NCBI RefSeq assembly: GCF_016900045.1
Contig: NZ_JACSNP010000003.1
Coordinates: forward strand, 83,316-147,315
Length of the DNA: 64,000 nt
Direction of reading: 5' to 3'
Source: Fusobacterium mortiferum
Lineage (GTDB): Bacteria > Fusobacteriota > Fusobacteriia > Fusobacteriales > Fusobacteriaceae
Notes under the pieces: model-generated
Seen by the model: only the letters and a program-made list of their open reading frames with translations
The model's database searches: none
What the model was told of the DNA's origin: nothing
Program-made: the position numbers and the translations under genes
In this document: piece after piece, positions 45,972 to 54,080 of the stretch
How positions within the stretch are numbered: position 1 is the first letter of the stretch
Layout: each line of letters starts with the position of its first letter

Positions 45972-46806
45972 GATATTCCACCTTTACAGTAAACATTCCC
46001 TTATACACTCCTCGATTTCCTTTTTGAGTTTGAGTTTCTCCATCAATTAAAATATCTTTAGATACAACCCTACTCTCATTTCCTATCCTAAATACATCTC
46101 TATTGTTCGGAGCTAATAATTTAACTAATTTTTGTCCCCCATTTTCCCTAAAACTTAAATCTACTATTAAACTTTCATTTTTAGAATTTTTAATAGTTGT
46201 ACTCTCTGGTATAGTTATATTAACACTTTTATTCTCTTCACCTTCTATACTTATATTTGCAGGAGTTCCCCATTTTTTTGTAGATAATCTTTCTCCAGCC
46301 TCTCCTTTTCCAAGGTTCATGTTATCTATAACTCTTATTTTTAAACTTTGAACAGGATTAAAATTTTGTAAAGATAAATTTAGATAAACAGGATTAAACT
46401 CATCATTAATATACCCTATTCTTATATTTTCATCTCTTTGATTTTTAACTAACCAATTGAATAGAGCCTCTCCCTCTAATAAAAACTTTATCTCCTTTAT
46501 AATTTCTCCATTTGTTGAACTTTTAAAGTAAATCTTATTTCCCTCTTTTATACTATTAATTGGAGATACTTTTATATTATTTAGATTTAAAAATTTATTC
46601 CCATTTTTTAAATCTAATTGAAAGTAATCTTGATTATTTGCAAAATCTTTTGTTAAAGTTACCTCAGCTGAAAATCTCACTCTATTTGTTGTTCCAACTG
46701 CTAGTACATCATTAGAATAAAATTTAGAAATTTCTCCTCTAAAATCTTGACCTAGAGAGATTAAAGAAAATATTAAAAAACTCATATAATATATAACTCT
46801 TCTCAT
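45964..46806 (-). CDS. Secreted pilin-like protein sharing its C-terminus with the 42039 gene
   Basis: A 280-residue secreted beta-rich protein with a signal peptide (about 1-19, MSFLIFSLISLGQ). No enzyme motif is seen. The C-terminal VYKGMFTVKVEYLD closely matches the 166-residue subunit's RYEGKFTVKVQYD, the only obvious similarity between them. It is larger than a standard pilin and could be a tip or adhesin-like subunit. It overlaps the SBP-like gene by four bases upstream and the usher gene by eight downstream, so all three are translationally coupled. The family is not recognised beyond this. Confidence 0.65.
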   Translation of the reverse strand: MRRVIYYMSFLIFSLISLGQDFRGEISKFYSNDVLAVGTTNRVRFSAEVTLTKDFANNQDYFQLDLKNGNKFLNLNNIKVSPINSIKEGNKIYFKSSTNGEIIKEIKFLLEGEALFNWLVKNQRDENIRIGYINDEFNPVYLNLSLQNFNPVQSLKIRVIDNMNLGKGEAGERLSTKKWGTPANISIEGEENKSVNITIPESTTIKNSKNESLIVDLSFRENGGQKLVKLLAPNNRDVFRIGNESRVVSKDILIDGETQTQKGNRGVYKGMFTVKVEYLD

Positions 46807-48176
46807 TTTTTTATCTTCTCCTCTCCTATCTCTTTATTATGTAGTATATAAAGAGCTTGGTGTTTTATAGGAATATATGGAATCTTATTAAAAATATTGT
46901 TAATATCCCTTATGAAAGTTGAATTGTTTTTTTCCAGTCCTTTATCTATTCCTAATTGAGCTTTTATTAAACTAAAACTATTATATAAATTTCTATCATA
47001 TATATCATATAATATTACCTTTCCCAATGAAATCTGCGGAAATTTTTTATTAAATACTAAATGTTGAAGAGCTATATCATAATCTTTATTTTTTAATTTA
47101 TAATAAAATGCATCTACTTGATAAGGAGTTATATTTATCTGAATTCCATTATTTTTTAAATCACTCTCTATTTTTTTAGCTAAAGCTCTATCTTCTTCAG
47201 TATTTAGTATCATTAATTCAATTTTTTTATTTTCCTTTTTTAAAAAATCAATATATGATTTTATTTCAATTTCACTTAAATTAGATTCCTGTACTTTAAA
47301 TTTTTCACCATAAATTTCGGGTGGAAGTATATTTTCTGTTTTATCTTTAATAGAACTTTGAATTACCTTTTTAAACTTTAACTCTCTCTCTTTTCCAAAT
47401 ATTAGAGCTAAAGTTACAATATTATCACTTGCCTTTATCTCAATTTTATCTTCATTTATAATCTCTAATCTCTTGCCTTTAATAATATTATAATCAGTTA
47501 TATCATAAACTATATCTGCATTTTCATTAAAAAGAGCTAATAATCTTTCCTTAGTAGAAAAAACTCTTTCAATAGTAAATGTTTTTTCTTTATTATTATC
47601 ACTTAAAACAATCTGATCCTTGTCAAAAGATTTAACTTGATACTCTCCAGTTCCAAAAAGCTTTCCATCTTTCTCTTTAATGATTGAACTCATACTATGG
47701 GATAATAGTTTAAATAAATACTTCTCTTCAGTATTTAATCTAATTATCAGCTCTGATGAATTTAATACTTCAATATCCTGAATATTGGAATAAAACTCTT
47801 TCAAAGCTCCCTTTTTTTTCATTCTCATCAACGAATACTTAACATCTTTTGCTGTTAATAAACTTCCATCTTGAAATTTAATATTATCTCTTAATTTTAT
47901 ATAAAGATTTTTACTATTTATATATCGATAATCACTAACTAATTTTTTATGAATAACTTCATCATCATCAATTTCAAATAAAGTTTCATATATATATATA
48001 AAAGCTCTTTTAGAATATATATCATTGAGTTTTATTGGATCCAAAGTAGTTACTCTCAACTCCTGTAAAGCTCTTATATTATTATGCTCTACCTTATTCT
48101 TCAATGTATAATCATCTAAAACTGCAAAAGCTATTCCCCTAATTAATAATATAAGAAATATCAACTTTCTTTTCAT
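46803..48176 (-). CDS. Solute-binding-protein homologue (SBP_bac_5/OppA type) without a transporter
   Basis: About 457 residues with a signal peptide (MKRKLIFLILLIRGIAFA, no lipobox Cys). The body follows the family-5 extracytoplasmic binding protein pattern: RVTTLDPIKLNDIYSKRAFIYIYETLFEID, then NIKFQDGSLLTAKDVKYSLMRMK, and the conserved FGTGEYQVKSF. These proteins normally bring peptides or nickel to ABC transporters, but no permease or ATPase gene is near. It heads the usher-like operon. ATG 48174-48176 is chosen for its signal peptide; a TTG 39 bases upstream has no ribosome site. Its function in this setting is unknown. Confidence 0.75.
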   Translation of the reverse strand: MKRKLIFLILLIRGIAFAVLDDYTLKNKVEHNNIRALQELRVTTLDPIKLNDIYSKRAFIYIYETLFEIDDDEVIHKKLVSDYRYINSKNLYIKLRDNIKFQDGSLLTAKDVKYSLMRMKKKGALKEFYSNIQDIEVLNSSELIIRLNTEEKYLFKLLSHSMSSIIKEKDGKLFGTGEYQVKSFDKDQIVLSDNNKEKTFTIERVFSTKERLLALFNENADIVYDITDYNIIKGKRLEIINEDKIEIKASDNIVTLALIFGKERELKFKKVIQSSIKDKTENILPPEIYGEKFKVQESNLSEIEIKSYIDFLKKENKKIELMILNTEEDRALAKKIESDLKNNGIQINITPYQVDAFYYKLKNKDYDIALQHLVFNKKFPQISLGKVILYDIYDRNLYNSFSLIKAQLGIDKGLEKNNSTFIRDINNIFNKIPYIPIKHQALYILHNKEIGEEKIKK

Positions 48177-48309
48177 AAATTTACACCATACCTTCCTAAT
48201 ATAAGAAAAAAGCAACTATAAATTTAGAAAATACTCTAATTTATAATTGCAATTAATCATTCAAAATCTTATATTTCCATAATTTATTTTTTTCATTCCC
48301 CCTATATTA

Positions 48310-48338
48310 AGTTTATCCTCTTTTAGCCTAAAAGTCAA
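48310..48338 (-). promoter_or_regulatory. Promoter of the usher-like operon
   Basis: On the minus strand TTGACT (48333-48338), a 17-base spacer, then TAAACT (48310-48315). A second TTGACT lies just upstream as a direct repeat (TTGACTATTGACT). The leader would be about 127 bases. No other terminator separates it from the operon. Confidence 0.55.
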
Positions 48339-48363
48339 TAGTCAATCTACAAAATAGAAAAAA

Positions 48364-48389
48364 GGGGAGCTAACTTCTTAACTGTCCCC
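48364..48389 (-). terminator. Terminator after htpG
   Basis: On the minus strand GGGGA and TCCCC form the base of a hairpin around a partly paired loop, and TTTTTT follows. It starts about 30 bases past the htpG stop. The inner pairing is imperfect, so efficiency is uncertain. Confidence 0.65.
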
Positions 48390-48417
48390 TTTCTTAACTA
48401 TTTTTACTTTAATTTAA

Positions 48418-50241
48418 CTATTTTAATAAATTATTTAATTTTTTAATAAAATCTACTGGATTTTCAATTTGGAATCCTTCTAACATTAAAGCTTCTGTAT
48501 ATAGAACTTCTAATAAATCATTAAATTTAGAAGTATCCTTGCACTCCTGAAGTTTTGCAAACAATGGATGTTCTGGATTTAATGCTAAAACTTTCTCTGC
48601 CTTAATATTTTCATTTCCTGGAATTTGTGATAAAACTTTTTCCATCTCAAGAGATATCTCTCCCTTAGCTAACAAAGCTGAAGCTCCACTACCTAAGTTA
48701 TTACTTAACTCTACGTCTACAATTTTTCCAGCTAAACTCTCTTTTATCTTATCTAGCATAGTTCTATTATCTTCGGATAATTTTTTTATCTCCTCTTCTT
48801 TTTCCTTATTCTCTTCTAATTTAAAATCAGAGTCATTGATTGATTTAAAGTTTTTCCCAGCAAATTCATTCATTGTTTTTAATGCAAACTCATCTATTTT
48901 ATCAGTTAGAATTAAAACCTCTATTCCCTTTTCCTTTAAAGCTTCCATCTTTGGAAGAGATTTTACTGTAGCCAAATCCTCTCCTACTACATATAGTATC
49001 TCTTTTTTCTCTTCTCCCATACGCTCTACATACTCTTTTAAAGTCACATATTTATCATCTAATGAACTTCTAAAGATTAATAGATTTTGTAATTTATCTT
49101 TATTCATTCCAAACATATCATGAATACCGAATTTAATATTTCTTCCAAAAGCTTCCCAAAATTCAATATATTTCTCTCTATCATTCTTCAATATATATTC
49201 AAGCTCTGAAATAATTTTTTTCTCAAGGTTTTTAGAAATAACTGTTAATTCACTATTTTGTTGTAAAATCTCTCTTGAAATATTAAGTGATAAGTCATCA
49301 CAATCTACAAGTCCTTTTATGAAACTAAAGTACTCTGGAATCAATTCATCACATTTATCCATTATAAAAACATTTTTTGTATAAAGTTGAAGACCTTTTT
49401 TGTAATCCTTTGAGTAAAAATCCATTGGAGCTTTTTTAGGTATATATAAAAGTGCTGTATACTCTATATTTCCTTGAACTTTTAAATGAAAATGGAACAT
49501 TGGATCTTCCCAATCATGGAAATTAGATTTATAAAATTCATTATAATTTTCATCTTTAAGTTGAGATTTATCTGTTTTCCAAATTGGTTTAGTTGAGTTT
49601 ATTGTCTCATCTTTAAAAATAATTGGATATCTAACATAATCAGAATATTTTTTTACTAAATCTCTTATTTTCCACTCTTCTAAGAATCCAATATACTCTT
49701 CTCCCTCTTTAATTGTTAGAGTAATAGTTGTTCCTCTTTCAGTTTTTTCATATTCCTCTATCTCATAAGAACCATCTCCTGTAGAAGTCCATTTTACTCC
49801 AATATCTGATTTTGGTGACTTTGTTACAAGAGTCATTTTATCAGCTACCATAAATCCTGAATAGAATCCAACTCCAAATTGTCCAATAATATCTATGTCA
49901 TCCTTTGATATATTTTCTAACTTCTCTTTAAAAGCTTTTGATCCAGATTTTGCAATAGTTCCTATATTTTCTGCAACCTCTTCATATGTCATTCCAATTC
50001 CGTTATCACTTATTGTTATCTCTTTTTTATCTTTATCCACAGAGATAGTTATTTTAAAATCCCTATCTTCTCCTAAAATTTCACTATTTGTCAAAGACTC
50101 AAACTTTAATTTATCTATAGCGTCACTAGCATTTGAGATTAACTCTCTTAAAAAAATCTCTTTATTTGTATATATTGAGTGTATCATTAAATTTAATAAC
50201 TCTTTTGTTTCTGCTTGAAATACTTTTGCTTCTTTTCTCAT
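48418..50241 (-). CDS. htpG: Molecular chaperone HtpG (Hsp90 family)
   Basis: Bacterial Hsp90 that binds and remodels client proteins using ATP. The 607 residues are normal. Signature motifs: FLRELISNASDAIDKLKFESL, ITISDNGIGMTYEE (ATP site), IGQFGVGFYSGFMVADKM and GTTITLTIKEGEEY, then the middle domain with DCDDLSLNISREILQQN and a C-terminal dimer region. Start ATG 50239-50241 has AAGGAGGGG upstream. A CIRCE-like HrcA operator lies immediately upstream, so heat-stress control is likely. Confidence 0.98.
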   Translation of the reverse strand: MRKEAKVFQAETKELLNLMIHSIYTNKEIFLRELISNASDAIDKLKFESLTNSEILGEDRDFKITISVDKDKKEITISDNGIGMTYEEVAENIGTIAKSGSKAFKEKLENISKDDIDIIGQFGVGFYSGFMVADKMTLVTKSPKSDIGVKWTSTGDGSYEIEEYEKTERGTTITLTIKEGEEYIGFLEEWKIRDLVKKYSDYVRYPIIFKDETINSTKPIWKTDKSQLKDENYNEFYKSNFHDWEDPMFHFHLKVQGNIEYTALLYIPKKAPMDFYSKDYKKGLQLYTKNVFIMDKCDELIPEYFSFIKGLVDCDDLSLNISREILQQNSELTVISKNLEKKIISELEYILKNDREKYIEFWEAFGRNIKFGIHDMFGMNKDKLQNLLIFRSSLDDKYVTLKEYVERMGEEKKEILYVVGEDLATVKSLPKMEALKEKGIEVLILTDKIDEFALKTMNEFAGKNFKSINDSDFKLEENKEKEEEIKKLSEDNRTMLDKIKESLAGKIVDVELSNNLGSGASALLAKGEISLEMEKVLSQIPGNENIKAEKVLALNPEHPLFAKLQECKDTSKFNDLLEVLYTEALMLEGFQIENPVDFIKKLNNLLK

Positions 50242-50256
50242 TTGTCATACCCCTCC

Positions 50257-50283
50257 TTAGCACTCTAATTATAAACTGGCTAA
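50257..50283. promoter_or_regulatory. CIRCE-like operator (HrcA) upstream of htpG
   Basis: TTAGCACTC (50257-50265), a 9-base spacer TAATTATAA, then ACTGGCTAA (50275-50283). CIRCE is TTAGCACTC-N9-GAGTGCTAA. The first half is perfect, the spacer is exactly nine, and the second half keeps five of nine positions (GCTAA). On the minus strand the -10 TATAAT of htpG overlaps this element. HrcA control of Hsp90 is uncommon, and the degenerate half lowers certainty. Confidence 0.65.
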
Positions 50284-50354
50284 TAATTAATATATATCAT
50301 AATATTATATTATTGTCAATTATTTTTTATAAATTTTGAAGTCAAAAAATAATT

Positions 50355-50371
50355 TAGTAAAATTTTTACTA
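50355..50371 (+). repeat. Palindrome upstream of the galactoside operon promoter
   Basis: A perfect inverted repeat, TAGTAAA-ATT-TTTACTA, 18 bases before the candidate -35 at 50390. It could be an operator for a regulator of the galactoside operon, but no second copy was found and A/T palindromes arise by chance in this genome. Confidence 0.35.
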
Positions 50372-50389
50372 GTTTTATCGTTACTCTTA

Positions 50390-50419
50390 TTGATTAAATG
50401 TTGTTTTATATGATATTAT
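50390..50419 (+). promoter_or_regulatory. Promoter of the galactoside operon
   Basis: TTGATT (50390-50395), an 18-base spacer, TATTAT (50414-50419) with upstream TGA (extended -10). The transcript would have a leader of about 70 bases before the alpha-galactosidase start. The rest of the 50242-50494 gap holds the CIRCE-like element and a palindrome at 50355. Confidence 0.5.
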
Positions 50420-50494
50420 TTCATTGTAATCTAAATGATTGTTTTATTTTTAGAACACTAGATATAGAAATTTATTTTGGAAAGGATGAAAAAG

Positions 50495-52687
50495 ATGATA
50501 ATCATTAATGAACAAAACAAAGAATTCCACCTACAAGGAAAAAATTTAAGTTATATCTTTAATGTTATGCAAAATGGACAATTAGGACAACTCTATTTTG
50601 GAAAAAAGATAAGACATAGAGATAGTTTCTCACACTTTTTTTATAAACCAGAAGTTGGTATTGGAATAATTGCTCACTATGAGGAAGATCCTGGATTTTC
50701 TCTAGAATATTTTAAACAAGAATATCCTTCATATGGAACCACTGATTTTCGTAAGCCAGCTTTTGAGATAGAGAGTGAAAACGGGAGTAGAATTAGTAAT
50801 TTTACTTATAAAGGATACAAAGTACTTAAAGGAAAAGAAAAACTAAATGGACTTCCTGCTACATATGTTCTATCTGAAAATGAAGCAGATACTTTAGAAA
50901 TTACTCTAGAAGATGAGGTTTTAAAGTGTAGATTGTACCTTACTTATACCGTTTATAATGATAGAGATATCTTAACTAGAAATGCTAGATTTGAAAATTA
51001 TGGAGACAAGAATTTAAAATTAAATAGAGCAATGAGTTTATCCCTAGATTTACCAGATTATAATTATGAGATGTTACATTTCTCGGGTGCTTGGGCAAGA
51101 GAAAGACACCTAAAAATTAGAAAATTAGAAGTTGGAAGTCAATATATAGATAGTACAAGAGGAGCTAGTAGTGCTCATCAAAATCCTTTTATTATTTTAA
51201 AAAGACCGAATACAACTGAAGATACTGGAGAGGCTTTTGGTTTTTCGTTAGTTTATTCTGGAAACTTTTTAGCTCATGTAGAAGTGGACCATTTTGATGC
51301 CACTAGAGTAACTATGGGAATAAACCCTTTTGACTTTTCTTGGAATCTAAATAGTGGTGAAATTTTCCAAACTCCAGAAGCTATAATCTCTTTCAGTAAC
51401 TCTGGACTAAATACTTTAAGTCAAAATTTTCATTCACTATATAGAGAGAGATTAATCAGAGGAGAGTGGAAAGAAAAGGAAAGACCTATCCTGATCAATA
51501 ACTGGGAAGCAACATATTTTGATTTCAACGAAGAAAAATTACTGAATATGGTAAGAAAAGCTAAAAAATTAGGATTTGAACTTTTTGTTTTAGATGATGG
51601 TTGGTTTGGAAAAAGAAATGATGATAAAACTTCTCTAGGAGATTGGTTCCCTAATCTTGATAAATTACCTAATGGTATTAAAGGATTAGCTGAAAAGGTA
51701 GAAGCAGAAGGAATGAAGTTTGGACTTTGGTTTGAACCAGAGATGATAAGTAAAGAGAGTGAACTTTATAAAAAACATCCTGATTGGATACTTGGAGTAA
51801 AGGATAGAAAGCTCTCTCTTGGAAGAAATCAATATATTTTAGATCTATCTAGAAAAGATGTACAAGATTATATTATATCAATTCTAGATGAAAGATTTGC
51901 TGAAGCTCCTATTTCATATGTTAAGTGGGATATGAACAGAAATATGACTGAAATTACTTATAGAGATTTACCTCATAAATATATTTTAGGGCTATATAGA
52001 ATCTTAGAAAAAATAACTACAAAATACCCACATGTATTATTTGAATCTTGTGCTTCTGGTGGAGGAAGATTTGATGCTGGAATGTTATACTATATGCCAC
52101 AAGTTTGGACTAGTGATGATACTGATGCTATTGTCAGATTAAAGGTACAACATGGAACTTCTATGGGATACCCATTATTAGCTATGGGAGCACATGTTTC
52201 TGATATCCCTAATCATCAAACTGCTAGAAACACAAGTTTAGATATTAGAAATCATGTAGCTTACTTTGGTAACTTTGGTTATGAATTAAATCCATTAATT
52301 TTTAACGAAGAGATGGATCAAAAGGTTATAAACTATTTAAACTTCTATAAAGAAAATAGAAAACTACTACAGTTTGGAGATTTTTTCAGAATAGAAAGTC
52401 CTTTTGAAGGTAATACAACATCTTGGATAGTAGTTAATAAAGATAAGAGTGAAGCTTTAGTTGGATATTTCCAAATTTTAGCAGAGCCAAATCCTGGATA
52501 CAATAAAAAGGTAATATTAAAGGGACTTGATCCTAATAAAAAATATATTATCAATGAAGAGTGGGAAGCTTATGGGGATGAGCTTATGAATATGGGAATT
52601 GTCTTTCCTCAACCTGAGAGATATTTTTCTAAGGATTCCGAAACTCAAGATTTTCAAAGTAGACTATTTAAGTTAAGAGAAATTTAA
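50495..52687 (+). CDS. Alpha-galactosidase, glycoside hydrolase family 36
   Basis: Cytoplasmic GH36 enzyme that removes alpha-galactose from melibiose, raffinose and related sugars. About 730 residues: an N-terminal beta-sandwich (1-320) and a catalytic barrel (325-640). The nucleophile Asp479 is in YVKWDMNRN and the acid/base is in the SDDTD motif (540-544); NNWEATYFDFNE and LDDGWFGKRNDD are family signatures. ATG 50495 is chosen because GGAAAGG lies eight to nine bases upstream, whereas a TTG and an ATG further up are too close to it. It is first in an operon with a symporter and a beta-galactosidase. Confidence 0.94.
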   Translation: MIIINEQNKEFHLQGKNLSYIFNVMQNGQLGQLYFGKKIRHRDSFSHFFYKPEVGIGIIAHYEEDPGFSLEYFKQEYPSYGTTDFRKPAFEIESENGSRISNFTYKGYKVLKGKEKLNGLPATYVLSENEADTLEITLEDEVLKCRLYLTYTVYNDRDILTRNARFENYGDKNLKLNRAMSLSLDLPDYNYEMLHFSGAWARERHLKIRKLEVGSQYIDSTRGASSAHQNPFIILKRPNTTEDTGEAFGFSLVYSGNFLAHVEVDHFDATRVTMGINPFDFSWNLNSGEIFQTPEAIISFSNSGLNTLSQNFHSLYRERLIRGEWKEKERPILINNWEATYFDFNEEKLLNMVRKAKKLGFELFVLDDGWFGKRNDDKTSLGDWFPNLDKLPNGIKGLAEKVEAEGMKFGLWFEPEMISKESELYKKHPDWILGVKDRKLSLGRNQYILDLSRKDVQDYIISILDERFAEAPISYVKWDMNRNMTEITYRDLPHKYILGLYRILEKITTKYPHVLFESCASGGGRFDAGMLYYMPQVWTSDDTDAIVRLKVQHGTSMGYPLLAMGAHVSDIPNHQTARNTSLDIRNHVAYFGNFGYELNPLIFNEEMDQKVINYLNFYKENRKLLQFGDFFRIESPFEGNTTSWIVVNKDKSEALVGYFQILAEPNPGYNKKVILKGLDPNKKYIINEEWEAYGDELMNMGIVFPQPERYFSKDSETQDFQSRLFKLREI

Positions 52688-52709
52688 AAAGTATAAGGGG
52701 GATAAAAAA

Positions 52710-54065
52710 ATGGTAGATTTTAAAATGAAACTTTCATATGGAATAGGTGCATTAGGAAAGGATTATGCTTGTGCTATTATATATATTTTCTTAATGTATT
52801 ATTTAACTGATGTACTTGGACTAGTTCCAGCTTTTGTAGGAACATTATTTCTAGTAGCTAGATTATGGGATGCTATCAATGACCCTATGATGGGAATGAT
52901 AGTGGATAATACTAGAAGTAGATGGGGAAAATTTAGACCTTGGATAATAATAGGAACAATTTTAAATGCAGTTGTTTTAATAGCAATGTTTTTTAAACCT
53001 AATGGATTAGAGGGAAAAATGTTATATGTGTATATCTCTATTGCCTATATTTTATGGGGTATGACTTATACAGTAATGGATATACCTTTCTGGTCTATGA
53101 TTCCAGCTCTTTCAAATGATAAAAAAGAAAGAGAGAAAATAGCTGTTGTTCCTAGAATATTTGCTAGTTTAGCTTGGTTAAGTATTGGAAGTTTTGGTTT
53201 ACCTGTAATTGGATTACTTGGAAATGGAAATGAAGGAAAAGGATTTTCGTTATTAGCACTTGGAATTGCAATATTCTTTATAATTGCTTCTCTTCTAACT
53301 GTAGTAAATGTAAAAGAACAGATAGTTAGTGATCAAAAAGCTCCAAAGGTAAATTTAAAAGATACATTCAAATTAATTTTCAAAAATGATCAATTAGTTG
53401 CTTTAATTGGAACTGTTTTAATGTATAATTTAGTTGTTCAAATATCTGGTGGAGTTGCTATATACTATTTTAAATATGTTGTTGGAAAAGAATCACTTTT
53501 CTCTGTATTTACAGGATTTTCTGGAGTAGCAGAGATTACAGCTTTAATGGCTTTCCCTTTTCTTTCTACAAAAATAGGAAGACAAAAGGTTTTCTTCTTA
53601 GCTTGTAGCTTACCAATAGTAGGTTTTGGACTACTTTGTTTAGCTGGTTATTTAGCTCCAGAAAATGCTCTATTAGTTGCTATCTGTGGAATTGTTGCTA
53701 AATTAGGTTCTGGTTTATCACTAGGAATATCTACAGTTATGTTAGCTGATGTGGTTGATTATGGAGAGTATAAATTTGGAAGTAGAAATGAAAGTGTTAT
53801 TTTCTCTGTACAAACACTACTTGTTAAATCAGCTTCTGCTGTAGGAGGATGGTTAATAGGAGTTGGATTAACACTAGTTGGATATGTTGCAAATGTTCAA
53901 CAATCTGCTTCTGCTATAATGGGAATAAGAAGCTTAATGATTGTATTCCCTATGCTTTTATCTGCTATAGGGTATATAATATATAAAAAATACTATAAAT
54001 TAAATGATGAGTACTATGATGAAATAATTGAAGAATTAGCTCATACTAGAAAAGAAGTTGCTTAA
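52710..54065 (+). CDS. GPH-family (MelB-type) sugar:cation symporter
   Basis: A 451-residue inner-membrane transporter of the glycoside-pentoside-hexuronide family (major facilitator type) with about twelve hydrophobic segments. Signature elements: LSYGIGALGKDYACAIIYIF, RLWDAINDPMMGMIVDNTRSRWGKFRPW, MTYTVMDIPFWSMIPALS, and DVVDYGEYKFGSRNESVIFS near 345-365. Unlike LacS there is no C-terminal EIIA domain. It sits 22 bases after the alpha-galactosidase and 15 before the beta-galactosidase, so melibiose, raffinose-type or lactose-type galactosides are the likely substrates. The exact sugar and coupling ion are not determined. Confidence 0.92.
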   Translation: MVDFKMKLSYGIGALGKDYACAIIYIFLMYYLTDVLGLVPAFVGTLFLVARLWDAINDPMMGMIVDNTRSRWGKFRPWIIIGTILNAVVLIAMFFKPNGLEGKMLYVYISIAYILWGMTYTVMDIPFWSMIPALSNDKKEREKIAVVPRIFASLAWLSIGSFGLPVIGLLGNGNEGKGFSLLALGIAIFFIIASLLTVVNVKEQIVSDQKAPKVNLKDTFKLIFKNDQLVALIGTVLMYNLVVQISGGVAIYYFKYVVGKESLFSVFTGFSGVAEITALMAFPFLSTKIGRQKVFFLACSLPIVGFGLLCLAGYLAPENALLVAICGIVAKLGSGLSLGISTVMLADVVDYGEYKFGSRNESVIFSVQTLLVKSASAVGGWLIGVGLTLVGYVANVQQSASAIMGIRSLMIVFPMLLSAIGYIIYKKYYKLNDEYYDEIIEELAHTRKEVA

Positions 54066-54080
54066 AAAGGAGTATATAAT

